DNA of 64,000 bases from Paenibacillus barengoltzii NBRC 101215 (GCF_004000745.1 NZ_BILV01000029.1:1-64000); one strand, 5' to 3'; counted from the stretch's first letter, positions 34,448-44,249 are shown. Notes: generated from the letters alone by a model not told the origin. Made by a program: numbers and translations.

Positions 34448-35590
34448 ATGCATATCGGAAACGAAAGGGCATGGGTGGAAGCAGCCTGGACGAAGTCGCT
34501 GGACAAAACGTTGCGAAACACGGCGAGAATTGGCTCGGGATTCCCCCACGCCAGTAAGGGTGGAGTCTATGATCTGGCTGAGCCGGCCTGGTGGACGGCG
34601 GGGTTCTGGCCAGGGCTGCTGTGGCTGCTGTATGAAGGAAGCGGCCGGGAGGAATTGAAAGCGCTGGCACAAGCATGTGAAGCCAAGCTGGATGAGGTGC
34701 TGGACGGTTACGTGCGGCTGGATCACGATTTGGGGTTCATGTGGACGCTGACCAGCATCGCTTCCTATAAGCTGACGGGGAATGAAACCTCACGGCTGCG
34801 GGCACTGAAGGCGGCGAACTATTTGGCGGCGCGCTTTAACCTGAAGGGGCGTTACATTCGAGCCTGGAATCCGTGGACGGAAGGGGAGCGGAACGAAGGC
34901 TGGGCAATCATCGATTGTTGCATGAACCTGCCGCTGTTGTTCTGGGCATCCCGGGAGAGCGGCGATCCCCGGTTCGCGCATGTTGCCGAAGCGCATTTGG
35001 ACACCGTGCTCCATCATTTTGTCCGCCATGACGGCTCGGTCTATCATATCGTGGTCTTTGATCCGGTCACGGGCGAGCGGGTTGGCCCGCAAGGCGGTCA
35101 AGGTTACGCTCCGGAGTCGGCCTGGTCGCGCGGGGCTGCCTGGGCGATTTACGGCTTGACGCTGGGCTTCCACCATACCGGCAAGCCGGAGTATCTGTCC
35201 GCTGCGCAGCGGGTCGCGGATTTCTTCCTTGATCAACTGCCGGATGATCAGGTGCCGGCTTGGGATTTCCGCGCACCGGAAGAGCTGCGCGAGCTGCGGG
35301 ATTCGTCCGCCGGTGCCTGCGCAGCTAGTGGGCTGTTGCTGCTGGCAGAGAAGCTTAGCGGTGAAGGAACAGCTGCCGCAAAGTATCGTGAAGCCGGTGA
35401 ACGCATCCTGAAGTCGCTGTACGAAAATTACGGCGCATGGGACGACCCGGGGGAAGAAGGGTTGATCCTGCACGGGACGAGCAACTATCCGCAAGGGACA
35501 AACATCGATGTTCCGCTGATCTACGGCGATTATTTCTTTGTGGAAGGGCTCGCCCGGCTGAAGAGCGGCGGGTCGACGTATTGGGAATAG
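34448..35590 (+). CDS. GH88 unsaturated glucuronyl hydrolase
   Basis: 380 aa, (alpha/alpha)6 barrel without signal peptide. Candidate catalytic Asp94 lies in DHDLGF and Asp156 in IIDCCMNLPLL, matching the two Asp residues of characterised Bacillus UGL; SAWSRGAAWAIYG is another hallmark. UGLs hydrate the double bond left by polysaccharide lyases and thereby release the 4,5-unsaturated uronic acid. Last gene of the operon, a few bases after the heparinase-like gene, and before a terminator. The ATG at 34448 is chosen over 34430, which lies too close to its SD. Confidence 0.92.
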   Translation: MHIGNERAWVEAAWTKSLDKTLRNTARIGSGFPHASKGGVYDLAEPAWWTAGFWPGLLWLLYEGSGREELKALAQACEAKLDEVLDGYVRLDHDLGFMWTLTSIASYKLTGNETSRLRALKAANYLAARFNLKGRYIRAWNPWTEGERNEGWAIIDCCMNLPLLFWASRESGDPRFAHVAEAHLDTVLHHFVRHDGSVYHIVVFDPVTGERVGPQGGQGYAPESAWSRGAAWAIYGLTLGFHHTGKPEYLSAAQRVADFFLDQLPDDQVPAWDFRAPEELRELRDSSAGACAASGLLLLAEKLSGEGTAAAKYREAGERILKSLYENYGAWDDPGEEGLILHGTSNYPQGTNIDVPLIYGDYFFVEGLARLKSGGSTYWE

Positions 35591-35627
35591 AGGAAGTACC
35601 GGGTTCAAGTGAAGCTAGAATGATGCT

Positions 35628-35662
35628 AAGCTCTGATCAAAGGATAGGATCAGAGCTTTTGT
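35628..35662 (+). terminator. Terminator of the uronide-utilisation operon
   Basis: AAGCTCTGATC (35628-35638) pairs exactly with GATCAGAGCTT (35648-35658), followed by a short T tract. It also lies between this operon and the convergent AraC gene. Confidence 0.85.
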
Positions 35663-35692
35663 CATGATCAGGAAACTAGTGATAAGTGAACA

Positions 35693-36583
35693 CTATAATC
35701 CGGATGCATAGGAAGCTTTGTATTCAGAAGGTGTCATATTCATATAAAACTTGAACCATTTCGAAAAGTAGCTTACATGCTGGTATCCTGACTCCAAGGC
35801 AGCCTCAAGCACGTTATATCTCCCTGTGCGCAGCAATTCTGCAGCTTTATTGATACGGATAAAATTGACGTACTCCATCGGTCTCATCCCCGTTTGCGTC
35901 TTAAAAAAGGTGCAAAAGTGAGAACGGCTGAGGGAGACGGCAGCCGCAAGCTGATCCAAGTCGAGTTTTTCGTGGGAATGCTCTTCGATATAAGTCAATA
36001 CTTTCTTAATTTGCTCGTTGTCTTTACGTCTATGGGGATATCCGAGAGCATCATTTTTCTCTATGAGTCCGTACCGGCGAAGATCGGCAATCAGCAGCAG
36101 GAGAATGCCTTTCACAGCCAACTCGTAGGCAGGCAGCGGATGCTCAAAGCGAAGTATGAGTTGCCGGATATACTCCAGCAATTCAGACGGTGTCCCTCTA
36201 GAAGAGGACAACAAGAGGGGGAGTTTCTCGGTTCCTTGAAGGATAGGCCCGAGAAATAGCTGCTGAATCCGATCATTTTGATAGGAGGACAGCCAGGACA
36301 ATTTGAAAACAATTGAATAATAGCATACAGCCTCATGATCGTTCACTCCCGAATGCAGCTCGCCCGGATGAACAATGAGCGCTTCCCCCTGACAAAGGGC
36401 TAACTCGTGGTTTTCAATGCGAAACGTGGCGGAACCTTGAGCCAAATAAATGATTTCCATTTCATTATGCCAATGAACGGGGAGAATGGAATGGGCTCCT
36501 GCGGGATGCTCTACCCTGTAAATGTGCATTGGAAATTCGGGAACCCCATGCAGTTTATCTTCCCGGTAACGATGCTCGTACAT
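35693..36583 (-). CDS. AraC-family regulator with cupin domain
   Basis: 296 aa. Residues about 20-110 form a cupin (HSILPVHWHNEMEIIYLAQG and the HPGELHSG region) for ligand sensing, and about 185-290 the two AraC helix-turn-helices (LDLDQLAAAVSLSRSHFCTFF and a following ESGYQHVSYFSKWFK; cores AVSLSRSHF and GYQHVSYF). Divergent from the GH31 gene with 115 bp between them, hence the likely local regulator of the GH31-GH43 unit. Confidence 0.88.
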   Translation of the reverse strand: MYEHRYREDKLHGVPEFPMHIYRVEHPAGAHSILPVHWHNEMEIIYLAQGSATFRIENHELALCQGEALIVHPGELHSGVNDHEAVCYYSIVFKLSWLSSYQNDRIQQLFLGPILQGTEKLPLLLSSSRGTPSELLEYIRQLILRFEHPLPAYELAVKGILLLLIADLRRYGLIEKNDALGYPHRRKDNEQIKKVLTYIEEHSHEKLDLDQLAAAVSLSRSHFCTFFKTQTGMRPMEYVNFIRINKAAELLRTGRYNVLEAALESGYQHVSYFSKWFKFYMNMTPSEYKASYASGL

Positions 36584-36698
36584 CGATACCCTCCTTAGGA
36601 TCGTAATATTGTGATATAAAAACCGGATTATCTGCTAGATGATCCAAGAAAATCAATAATATCATTATATTAAATCAAATCTATAAGGAAAGGTAGCG

Positions 36699-39149
36699 AT
36701 GATTCTGAAGCTGACTCGATGGCAGGCCGAAGCAAATGGAATTCGATTGGATACCACGAACGGAATCATGCAAATCGTCTTTTGTACACCGAGAATTGCT
36801 CGAATTCGTTATACCTTGGATTCGGATTTTAGCAGGAAACCGAGCTTCATGACGGTGGAGCGCTCGCAGAGTAGCAATGTGCAATTTAAGATCATAGACC
36901 ACTCAGACGATCTGGAAATCTCCACCGAGCTGCTCATGATCCGAGTAAACAAAACAACTTGTGCATTTAGCTATTGGGAGGCCAGCGGCAGACTGCTGAC
37001 GAAGGAGCCGCCCCGAGGTGGAAAAACGCTTGAACGTACTGATGTCTACCGCACGATTTTTGATGTCTCAGCCGGTGAAGTTGCAACGGACCGCGGCGCA
37101 GACGGGTTCCGTGCACGTGCAGAGGGGAGCAACCAAATATTTGACAGGACCGCCTACCATACGAAACTTGAGTTCGAATGGCAGGAGGACGAAGCGCTGT
37201 ACGGACTTGGTTCACATGAAGAGGGAATGATGAATCTTCGAGGCCAACATCAATATTTGTACCAACAAAATATGAAAGCGGTTGTTCCAGCCCTAATCTC
37301 TACCCGAGGGTATGGTGTCCTGGTGGACAGCTATTCTTTAATGAGTTTTCACGACGATTCCTTTGGGTCGTACATATGGACTGATGTGGACGATGAAATG
37401 GATTTCTATTTTATCTACGGTCCGGAATTTGATCAAATCATCGAGGGGATTCGTCATTTGACAGGAGACGCACCTATGCTGCCCAAATGGGCATATGGTT
37501 ACATCCAATCGAAGGAGCGCTACATTTCCCAAGAAGAGTTGATCGATATCGCACGGGAATATCGAGAGAGAGAGCTGCCGATTGATGGGATCGTCCTAGA
37601 TTGGCAGTCCTGGACAGGAGAGCTATGGGGGCAAAAAACATTGGATCCGCAGCGCTTTCCAGACCCTTCGGAAATGATGCGGCAGTTGCATGCGTTACAC
37701 GTCAAGCTGATGGTATCGATCTGGCCGATTATGAAAGAAGGGGGCGATAACCATCGAGAGATGAGCGAGCATGGATATCTGCTGGGAAATCAGGCCACCT
37801 ATGATGCGTTCACAGATGGAGCCCGACGATTATATTGGGAGCAGGTTCATGCTGGGCTATTCTCCCATGGAGTCGATGCATGGTGGTGTGACTGCACTGA
37901 ACCGTTTGAAGCGGATTGGACCGGACAGGTCAAGCCGGAGCCTGAACAGCGAATGCTAATCAATACGGCTGAAGCGAAGCGTTATCTTGATCCGGAATAT
38001 ATCAATGCTTACTCATTGCTGCATTCCAAAGGAATCTATGAAGGTCAACGCTCTGTAACCGATCATAAACGCGTAGTGAATTTAACGCGTTCTGCCTATG
38101 CAGGCCAGCATCGCTACGGCACGATCACTTGGTCAGGAGATATATCCGCCAATTGGGAGACCTTGAGGAAGCAGATTGCAGATGGACTTAACTTTTGTGT
38201 GACCGGGTCACCCTACTGGACGATGGATATTGGTGCATTTTTCGTTCGGAACCAAGAGAATCTCTGGTTCTGGAACGGTGATTACAACGAGGGAGTTGCG
38301 GATTTGGGATACCGCGAGCTGTATGTCCGTTGGTTCCAATTTGGAGCTTTTCTCCCGATCTTCCGCTCCCATGGGACGGACACGCCTAGAGAGATCTGGA
38401 GATTTGGTGAACCAGGGGATCTCTTCTACGAAGCATTGGTCAAATATTTGAAGCTTCGTTATAGGCTGATGCCTTATATTTATTCGCTTGCGGGGGCGGT
38501 GGCACACCGTTGCTATACGATGTATCGAGTACTCGCTTTTGATTATCGGGAAGATCCGAGAGTACATGATATTGATGACCAGTTCTTGTTTGGACCTGCC
38601 TTTCTTGTTGCGCCCGTGACAACCGCGATGTATTATGGACCCAATTCCCGTAAGCTTCACGATGTGAGGAAGATGCGACAAGTCTACCTGCCGAGTGGGG
38701 GTTGGTATGATTTTTGGACCGATGAACATCTTGAGGGCGGGAAGACGATCGATGCGAAAGCGGATTTGGATGCGCTTCCACTCTTCGTGCGCGCCGGCTC
38801 CATCGTTCCTATGGGGTCGGATGTCCAACACACGGGGGAACAACCGGCGATGCTTCTGCTGAAAGTATATCCCGGCCAAGATGGAAGTTTTACGCTCTAC
38901 GAAGATGAGGGGGACACCTATCATTACGAGAATGGCGCTTATTCGATGATCGAGATGAGCTGGGACGATACGAACCACAGATTGACGATAGGGCCGCGCA
39001 TCGGCAGCTTTCCAGGGATGCCGGAGCACAGACAGTTCATGGTGGAAATTGCCGGGAGAGCGGGTCAAATTGTCGTTTCTTATCAAGGAACCCCAGTCGT
39101 CGTTCAGTCGACCGAATTCAAAGTTCAAGGGAGAGATGAAGTGTTATGA
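36699..39149 (+). CDS. GH31 family glycoside hydrolase (alpha-xylosidase-like)
   Basis: 816 aa, no signal peptide. A beta-sandwich N-terminal domain, then the (beta/alpha)8 barrel with IDGIVLDWQSWTGELWG and the nucleophile region VDAWWCDCTEP, a pattern I associate with the xyloglucan-active Xyl31A-type alpha-xylosidases (mixed evidence). The C-terminal DUF5110 region has LTIGPRIGSFPGM. It would remove alpha-xylosyl or alpha-glucosyl groups from imported oligosaccharides. It overlaps the GH43 start by 4 bases. Exact specificity is not provable from sequence. Confidence 0.88.
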   Translation: MILKLTRWQAEANGIRLDTTNGIMQIVFCTPRIARIRYTLDSDFSRKPSFMTVERSQSSNVQFKIIDHSDDLEISTELLMIRVNKTTCAFSYWEASGRLLTKEPPRGGKTLERTDVYRTIFDVSAGEVATDRGADGFRARAEGSNQIFDRTAYHTKLEFEWQEDEALYGLGSHEEGMMNLRGQHQYLYQQNMKAVVPALISTRGYGVLVDSYSLMSFHDDSFGSYIWTDVDDEMDFYFIYGPEFDQIIEGIRHLTGDAPMLPKWAYGYIQSKERYISQEELIDIAREYRERELPIDGIVLDWQSWTGELWGQKTLDPQRFPDPSEMMRQLHALHVKLMVSIWPIMKEGGDNHREMSEHGYLLGNQATYDAFTDGARRLYWEQVHAGLFSHGVDAWWCDCTEPFEADWTGQVKPEPEQRMLINTAEAKRYLDPEYINAYSLLHSKGIYEGQRSVTDHKRVVNLTRSAYAGQHRYGTITWSGDISANWETLRKQIADGLNFCVTGSPYWTMDIGAFFVRNQENLWFWNGDYNEGVADLGYRELYVRWFQFGAFLPIFRSHGTDTPREIWRFGEPGDLFYEALVKYLKLRYRLMPYIYSLAGAVAHRCYTMYRVLAFDYREDPRVHDIDDQFLFGPAFLVAPVTTAMYYGPNSRKLHDVRKMRQVYLPSGGWYDFWTDEHLEGGKTIDAKADLDALPLFVRAGSIVPMGSDVQHTGEQPAMLLLKVYPGQDGSFTLYEDEGDTYHYENGAYSMIEMSWDDTNHRLTIGPRIGSFPGMPEHRQFMVEIAGRAGQIVVSYQGTPVVVQSTEFKVQGRDEVL

Positions 39150-40567
39150 AAAAACAAGGATTAAACCCCTACCTCCCATCCTGGGAGTATATCCCGGACG
39201 GAGAACCGTATGTCTTTGGCGACCGAGTTTACGTTTATGGATCGCATGATCGTTTTAACGGCCATGTGTTTTGTTTAAACGATTATGTATGTTGGTCCGC
39301 CCCCGTGGATGACTTGAGCGACTGGCGCTATGAAGGCGTGATTTACAAGAAAACCGATGACCCTTTAAATCCGGATGGGCGGATGAACCTGTTTGCGCCG
39401 GACGTCACGCGTGGACCGGATGGGCGTTATTATCTTTATTATGTTCTCGACAAGGTTTCCGTCGTTTCCGTTGCCGTCTGTGACACCCCTGCCGGAAAGT
39501 ATGAGTTTTACGGGTATGTCCATTATGCCGACGGCCAACGGTTAGGGGAAAGAGAAGGCGATGAACCACAGTTTGATCCAGGTGTGTTGACGGAAGGCGA
39601 TCGGACTTATCTGTACACCGGTTTCTGCGCTATTGGTGATCGATCGAGACATGGAGCCATGGCGACGGTACTTGGGCCGGACATGCTGACGATTGTGGAA
39701 GAGCCGGTATTTGTGGCGCCAAGCGAGCCTTACAGCAAGGGTACCGGATTTGAAGGTCATGAATTTTTTGAAGCACCTTCGATCCGCAAAAGAGGAGACA
39801 CTTATTACTTTGTGTACTCTTCAATCGTTATGCACGAGTTGTGTTATGCAACCAGCAAATCCCCGACCAGCGGCTTTGTCTACCAAGGCGTGATCATCAG
39901 CAATAACGATCTGCATATCGATACCTACAAACCGGCGGAGAAGCCGATGTATTACGGCGGAAATAACCACGGCAGCATCGAGAAAATTGGCGATCAGTGG
40001 TACATCTTTTATCATCGTCATACCAATGGTACAGCGTACTGCCGACAAGGCTGTATCGAACCGATTGTCTTCCGGGAGGATGGTACAATCCCGCAGGTGG
40101 AAATGACATCCTGCGGCCCCAATGGAGGGCCGTTGGTCGGACAAGGAGAATACCCTGCTTATCTAGCATGCAACCTGTTCTGTAAGGATGAATCGCTGTA
40201 TACTGGCGGTTTTGGTTCGGGGGCATGGTTGGACAGCCGATTCCCCAAGATTACTCAGGATGGGAAAGATGGGGATGAAGAGGTCGGTTATATCGCCAAT
40301 ATGACGGATTCTGCCACGGCTGGCTTCAAGTACTTTCATTGCCAAGGGATCAAGAAGGTGAAAATCAAAGTACGGGGATACTCCAGGGGGGTCTTTGAAA
40401 TCAAGACGGCTTGGGACGGCCCTGTTCTCGGAGAAATTCCGATTCAATTTGCAAATATTTGGACGGAGTACTCCGCTGACATCCGTATTCCTGACGGTGT
40501 GCAGGCGTTGTATTTCACCTATAAAGGTGAAGGAAGTGCAAGCTTCGCCTCCTTTACCCTTGAGTAA
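39146..40567 (+). CDS. GH43 family glycoside hydrolase with C-terminal jelly roll
   Basis: 473 aa, no signal peptide. Five-bladed propeller with the expected acidic triad region: first Asp near IPDGEP, FAPDVTRGPDGRYYLYYVL, and GHEFFEAPSIRKRGD holding the probable acid Glu. Residues about 375-473 (FKYFHCQGIKKVKIKVRGYSR and later) look like a CBM6-type beta-sandwich; core motif KIKVRGYSRGVFEI. Likely arabinofuranosidase or beta-xylosidase. Starts in an ATGA overlap with GH31, so the two are translationally coupled, and is followed by a strong terminator. Confidence 0.87.
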   Translation: MKKQGLNPYLPSWEYIPDGEPYVFGDRVYVYGSHDRFNGHVFCLNDYVCWSAPVDDLSDWRYEGVIYKKTDDPLNPDGRMNLFAPDVTRGPDGRYYLYYVLDKVSVVSVAVCDTPAGKYEFYGYVHYADGQRLGEREGDEPQFDPGVLTEGDRTYLYTGFCAIGDRSRHGAMATVLGPDMLTIVEEPVFVAPSEPYSKGTGFEGHEFFEAPSIRKRGDTYYFVYSSIVMHELCYATSKSPTSGFVYQGVIISNNDLHIDTYKPAEKPMYYGGNNHGSIEKIGDQWYIFYHRHTNGTAYCRQGCIEPIVFREDGTIPQVEMTSCGPNGGPLVGQGEYPAYLACNLFCKDESLYTGGFGSGAWLDSRFPKITQDGKDGDEEVGYIANMTDSATAGFKYFHCQGIKKVKIKVRGYSRGVFEIKTAWDGPVLGEIPIQFANIWTEYSADIRIPDGVQALYFTYKGEGSASFASFTLE

Positions 40568-40574
40568 TGAGCTA

Positions 40575-40611
40575 AATACTCCTTTCTGCAAGCAGAAAGG
40601 AGTATTTTTTA
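40575..40611 (+). terminator. Terminator after GH31-GH43
   Basis: Perfect 15-bp stem (40575-40589 with 40592-40606), 2-base loop, then T run. Separates the GH31-GH43 unit from the transporter genes. Confidence 0.9.
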
Positions 40612-40640
40612 TCATCGGATAAGAGGTAGATATTAAAAAA

Positions 40641-40654
40641 TGACAACGCTTTCT
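40641..40654 (+). promoter_or_regulatory. Candidate cre site (CcpA operator)
   Basis: TGACAACGCTTTCT fits the catabolite-responsive consensus TGWAARCGYTWNCW at all but one position. It lies about 65 bp upstream of the LplB-like permease gene, consistent with carbon catabolite control of the transporter. Confidence 0.55.
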
Positions 40655-40718
40655 TAAAAATGTTGGCTTACTCTGTCCCTTCGCCAGGGAGTAACCTATT
40701 AACAAGGGAGGGACACAA

Positions 40719-41702
40719 ATGGATGTAGATACACAATTGGCAGGACCGACCGGAATAAACAAGAAGGCATCACAATTTTGGAAGCGGTTTAAAAAGCAAA
40801 AGGTCCTGCATCTTTTCGTTGGGCTGGGCATGATTTTTTTGCTGATCTTCTCGTATACCCCGATGTTTGGCATCATCATGGCATTCAAGAATTATTCGAT
40901 CTCCACAGGCATCAAAGGAATATTTACAAGTGAGTGGATTGGTCTTCAGCATTTTAGCGAATTCGTCAACGATTATCAGTTTGGCAACATTGTAAGGAAT
41001 ACGCTGGTCTTGAGTTTCTTGAAGGTCATATTTGCCTTTCCGGCTCCGATCCTCTTGGCTATCTTGTTAAACGAAGCAAAAAATCTTGGATTTAAGCGGG
41101 TTGTCCAAACCGTTAGTTACTTGCCGCACTTCATCTCTTGGGTCGTTGTTGTCGGAATTTCCTTTGCTTTGTTATCTACAGATGTTGGAATGGTCAACAA
41201 GGTGCTGTTGTCCCTCGGATTGATTGACAAGCCATTAGATATACTTACCAATCCCAATTATTTCTGGGGCTTGGCGGTGACGACGGCCGTGTGGAAAGAA
41301 ATGGGGTGGTGGACGATCATTTTCTTGGCAGCCATCGCAGGCATTAATCCCGCTTTGTATGAAGCCGCGCAAATTGATGGCGCCGGAAGGCTGGCGCGTA
41401 TTCGCCATATTACCTTCCCGGGGATGAAAGGAACGATCGTTGTCGTACTCATTCTTACCATCGGAAGTATTCTAGGCGGGGGATTAGTTGGATCCAACTT
41501 CGAGCAAGCTTATCTGTTCGGAAATAGTATTAACAATCCCACATCCGAAATCGTACAAACCTACGCATTTAAAGTCGGGTTAAAAGATGGACGGTTTTCC
41601 TACGCCGCAGCTATTGATTTGATCCAATCCGTTATCTCGGTCGTTCTGATCTTCTCTAGTAACTTCATCGCGAAGCGAACGTCCGGATCAAGTCTATTCT
41701 AG
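40719..41702 (+). CDS. Sugar ABC transporter permease (LplB type)
   Basis: 327 aa, six helices after a polar N-terminus. EAA loop YEAAQIDGAGRLARIRHITFP. The PMFGIIMAFKNYSISTGI stretch is characteristic of LplB/YtcP-partner permeases that import oligosaccharides. ATG at 40719 follows AAGGGAGGG. First gene of a new transcription unit (after a terminator and cre-like site), 16 bp before its partner. No ATPase gene accompanies the set. Confidence 0.92.
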   Translation: MDVDTQLAGPTGINKKASQFWKRFKKQKVLHLFVGLGMIFLLIFSYTPMFGIIMAFKNYSISTGIKGIFTSEWIGLQHFSEFVNDYQFGNIVRNTLVLSFLKVIFAFPAPILLAILLNEAKNLGFKRVVQTVSYLPHFISWVVVVGISFALLSTDVGMVNKVLLSLGLIDKPLDILTNPNYFWGLAVTTAVWKEMGWWTIIFLAAIAGINPALYEAAQIDGAGRLARIRHITFPGMKGTIVVVLILTIGSILGGGLVGSNFEQAYLFGNSINNPTSEIVQTYAFKVGLKDGRFSYAAAIDLIQSVISVVLIFSSNFIAKRTSGSSLF

Positions 41703-41718
41703 AAGGGAGAGGAAGACA

Positions 41719-42600
41719 TTGACGCTAAGTCAACGACAAAAAGACCGGATAATGGATACCGTAGTAAACCTCATCTTATTCATCATCATGCTATGCATGC
41801 TTTATCCGTTCTATTACGTTCTGATCCTCTCATTCAACAAGGGGACCGATTCGCTTCTGGGAGGGGTGTATCTTTGGCCTCGAACGTTCACTTTGGAGAA
41901 CTACTCCCAATTCTTGAGCGATCCTCATTGGTACCAGGCTTTTCTAGTGACGATTGCAAGAACGTTATCAGGCACCATATTGGGCGTTCTATTCACTTGT
42001 CTAGTTGCTTATGGTCTCTCTCATCGAGATTTGCTTCTCCATAAATTCTATTTCACCGTGATCATCTTCGCGATGTACTTCTCGGGCGGCCTTATTCCTT
42101 ATTATGTGGTTCTTCGCTCGGTTGGATTGTTGAATTCCTTTGGCGTGTACATTATTCCGTCCATGTTAAGTACCTTTTTTCTTCTCATCGCGATCTCGTT
42201 TTTTCGTGAAATTCCTGGAGAACTCAAAGAATCGGCTCATATTGATGGTGCGAACGAATTCGTGATCTATTATCGCATCGTTCTTCCCGTATCGAAGCCG
42301 CTGATCGCCACTATGGCGTTGTTTATGGGGGTGGGCCAATGGAATTCCTGGCTTGACTCCGCGTACTTCGTTCAATCGGAAGAGTTACGGACCCTTGCCT
42401 TCCGCATGATGGAAGTCATCAACAGAAGTAATGCACCGATGGACGCAATCGCCGTGGCTAACAGCGCGTCGGCGGGTGTCACGAGTTACTCCCTACAGGT
42501 TGCCGCCATGGTCATCTCTATCGCACCTATTGTTTGCGTTTATCCATTCCTGCAAAAGTTTTTTATTCAAGGTATCATGCTTGGTTCTGTGAAGGGTTGA
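41719..42600 (+). CDS. Sugar ABC transporter permease (LplC/YtcP type)
   Basis: 293 aa with six helices. YFSGGLIPYYVVLRSVGLL and the EAA loop KESAHIDGANEFVIYYRIVLP identify the LplC/YtcP group, and the C-terminus FFIQGIMLGSVKG is conserved. TTG at 41719 is the start with AAGGGAGAGGAAG upstream. Partner of the preceding permease; the binding protein gene follows after 63 bp, an order typical for LplBCA-type systems. Confidence 0.92.
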   Translation: MTLSQRQKDRIMDTVVNLILFIIMLCMLYPFYYVLILSFNKGTDSLLGGVYLWPRTFTLENYSQFLSDPHWYQAFLVTIARTLSGTILGVLFTCLVAYGLSHRDLLLHKFYFTVIIFAMYFSGGLIPYYVVLRSVGLLNSFGVYIIPSMLSTFFLLIAISFFREIPGELKESAHIDGANEFVIYYRIVLPVSKPLIATMALFMGVGQWNSWLDSAYFVQSEELRTLAFRMMEVINRSNAPMDAIAVANSASAGVTSYSLQVAAMVISIAPIVCVYPFLQKFFIQGIMLGSVKG

Positions 42601-42612
42601 TTAATCCAATTG

Positions 42613-42636
42613 ATATTAAAGCTTTGGCTTTAATAT
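42613..42636 (+). other. Stem-loop between permease and binding-protein genes
   Basis: Perfect 10-bp inverted repeat (42613-42622 with 42627-42636) with a TTTG loop and no T tract. It probably stabilises or marks processing of the downstream binding-protein mRNA. Confidence 0.6.
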
Positions 42637-42663
42637 AAACTACAAGCTTGGAGGGGTGTTTAG

Positions 42664-44235
42664 ATGAAAAAGAACAGGGGCAAGAGACTTACACTATTAT
42701 CGCTGACCTTTGTGTTGGTCATCGCTTTGCTGTCTGCATGCGGTGGTGGTAAAGAGAATAGCAGCAGTCAGCAAGAAGGTGGTTCTACCAATACATCGTC
42801 ATCTGCGAAGTCTGATGAAGTCACAGAGCTTTCATTATTTATTGATGCATCATGGTATCCAGTCAAAGAATGGAAGGGACCGATAGCTGAGAAAATCACG
42901 GAAAAAACAGGAGTCAAACTGAAAGTAACCGTTGCTACGGACGATAAGCAACTTCCGCTGATGATTTCTTCCGGCGACCTTCCGGATCTCGTCTTTACTT
43001 ATGCCAATATTGACCGGATGTCAGATTCGAAGCTCTCCTATCCGTGGAACGAGCTGATCGAGAAATACGCGCCGGATTTCCAAATTGATAAAACTCGTAT
43101 TGCCATCCATACCATGGATGATGGCAATTTCTATACTGTGCGCAACTCCTTTGCGACACAGGAAGAAATGGAACAGAACAAATACGCCATCGGCAGCGAC
43201 GGAAACCCTGGTATTGCTGTTCGCGAGGATATCCTGCAAGAGCTTGGCAATCCGCCGATTAACTCGTTGGATGATTTCGTCAAAGTACTAGGTATGGTTA
43301 AAGAGAAGTACCCTGACATGGTTCCTCTCATTATGGATAAGGACTGGCTCGAGCAATATTTCCTGCAACAGTTTGGCGTCGAGGCGCTGTTGGATGGATG
43401 GTATGAACGTGACGGCAAAGTGGATTATGCCATCAGACAACCGGAGATGCTGGAATTCTTCAAATTTATGAACAGTCTTTATCGAAATGGGTATATTCTC
43501 GCTGAAAACTATACCTATACGAATGATCAGCTTGATGATGAATACGCCCTAAACGGAAAGGCATTTGCTCATAGTCATACCGTTAGTGTAGCGGACGCGG
43601 ATAATATTAAAGCGCAAAATAATGGGAAACCGTACAAGTTCAAAATGTTGCCTAGCGCTTTGTCAGAAAATGCGAAAATCGTCAGTACGGGACTTGGCTT
43701 TGCGGGTACCTTTATTACCAAGAAAAACAAAGATCCAGAAAAATCGATTAAATTCCTTCAATATTTAGCCAGCGACGAAGGCAAGAAATTAACGATGTTT
43801 GGTATCGAAGGTGAGCATTGGACTTGGAATGAAGAAGGATACCCGGACTTGAAGTATGACCCATCGGACGCAGATTTCATTAATAGCAACGGTATCAAGT
43901 GGTGGTACTTGTACAACGATGGCGTTATGGAGGGATTGCAAAGCTATGTTCCAGGTACCCAAAAGACGCAAGCCTTAATGGAACGAAAAGAGATTACGAT
44001 CTACAAACCTCAAATTGGATTGATCCAGACGCAACCGGATTCCAAGGAGAAGACAACGAAAACCAAAATAGACGAGATGATCAAGAACGAAAAAGTGAAG
44101 ATTTACCTCGCCAATTCCGAAGAGGAAGCCGTGGCTAATTATCAGAACATGATAAAAACAGCTGAATCGATGGGACTTCAGGAACTGGTTGATTGGGCGA
44201 ATGAAATCTATCAGAAGAAAAAGGATTTGTTCTAA
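42664..44235 (+). CDS. Sugar ABC transporter substrate-binding lipoprotein (LplA type)
   Basis: 523 aa. Signal peptide with lipobox LLSAC (Cys near residue 22), then a Ser/Gly/Thr linker. The ligand domain resembles LplA/YtcQ binding proteins (FITKKNKDPEKSIKFLQYL, EGEHWTWNEEGYPD). Codon use is less G+C rich than the neighbouring hydrolases. GGAGGGG is placed 8 bases before the ATG. Supplies the LplBC-like permeases; preceding hairpin and following terminator fit higher expression than the permeases. Confidence 0.92.
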   Translation: MKKNRGKRLTLLSLTFVLVIALLSACGGGKENSSSQQEGGSTNTSSSAKSDEVTELSLFIDASWYPVKEWKGPIAEKITEKTGVKLKVTVATDDKQLPLMISSGDLPDLVFTYANIDRMSDSKLSYPWNELIEKYAPDFQIDKTRIAIHTMDDGNFYTVRNSFATQEEMEQNKYAIGSDGNPGIAVREDILQELGNPPINSLDDFVKVLGMVKEKYPDMVPLIMDKDWLEQYFLQQFGVEALLDGWYERDGKVDYAIRQPEMLEFFKFMNSLYRNGYILAENYTYTNDQLDDEYALNGKAFAHSHTVSVADADNIKAQNNGKPYKFKMLPSALSENAKIVSTGLGFAGTFITKKNKDPEKSIKFLQYLASDEGKKLTMFGIEGEHWTWNEEGYPDLKYDPSDADFINSNGIKWWYLYNDGVMEGLQSYVPGTQKTQALMERKEITIYKPQIGLIQTQPDSKEKTTKTKIDEMIKNEKVKIYLANSEEEAVANYQNMIKTAESMGLQELVDWANEIYQKKKDLF

Positions 44236-44249
44236 TAATGTGAGCTTTC

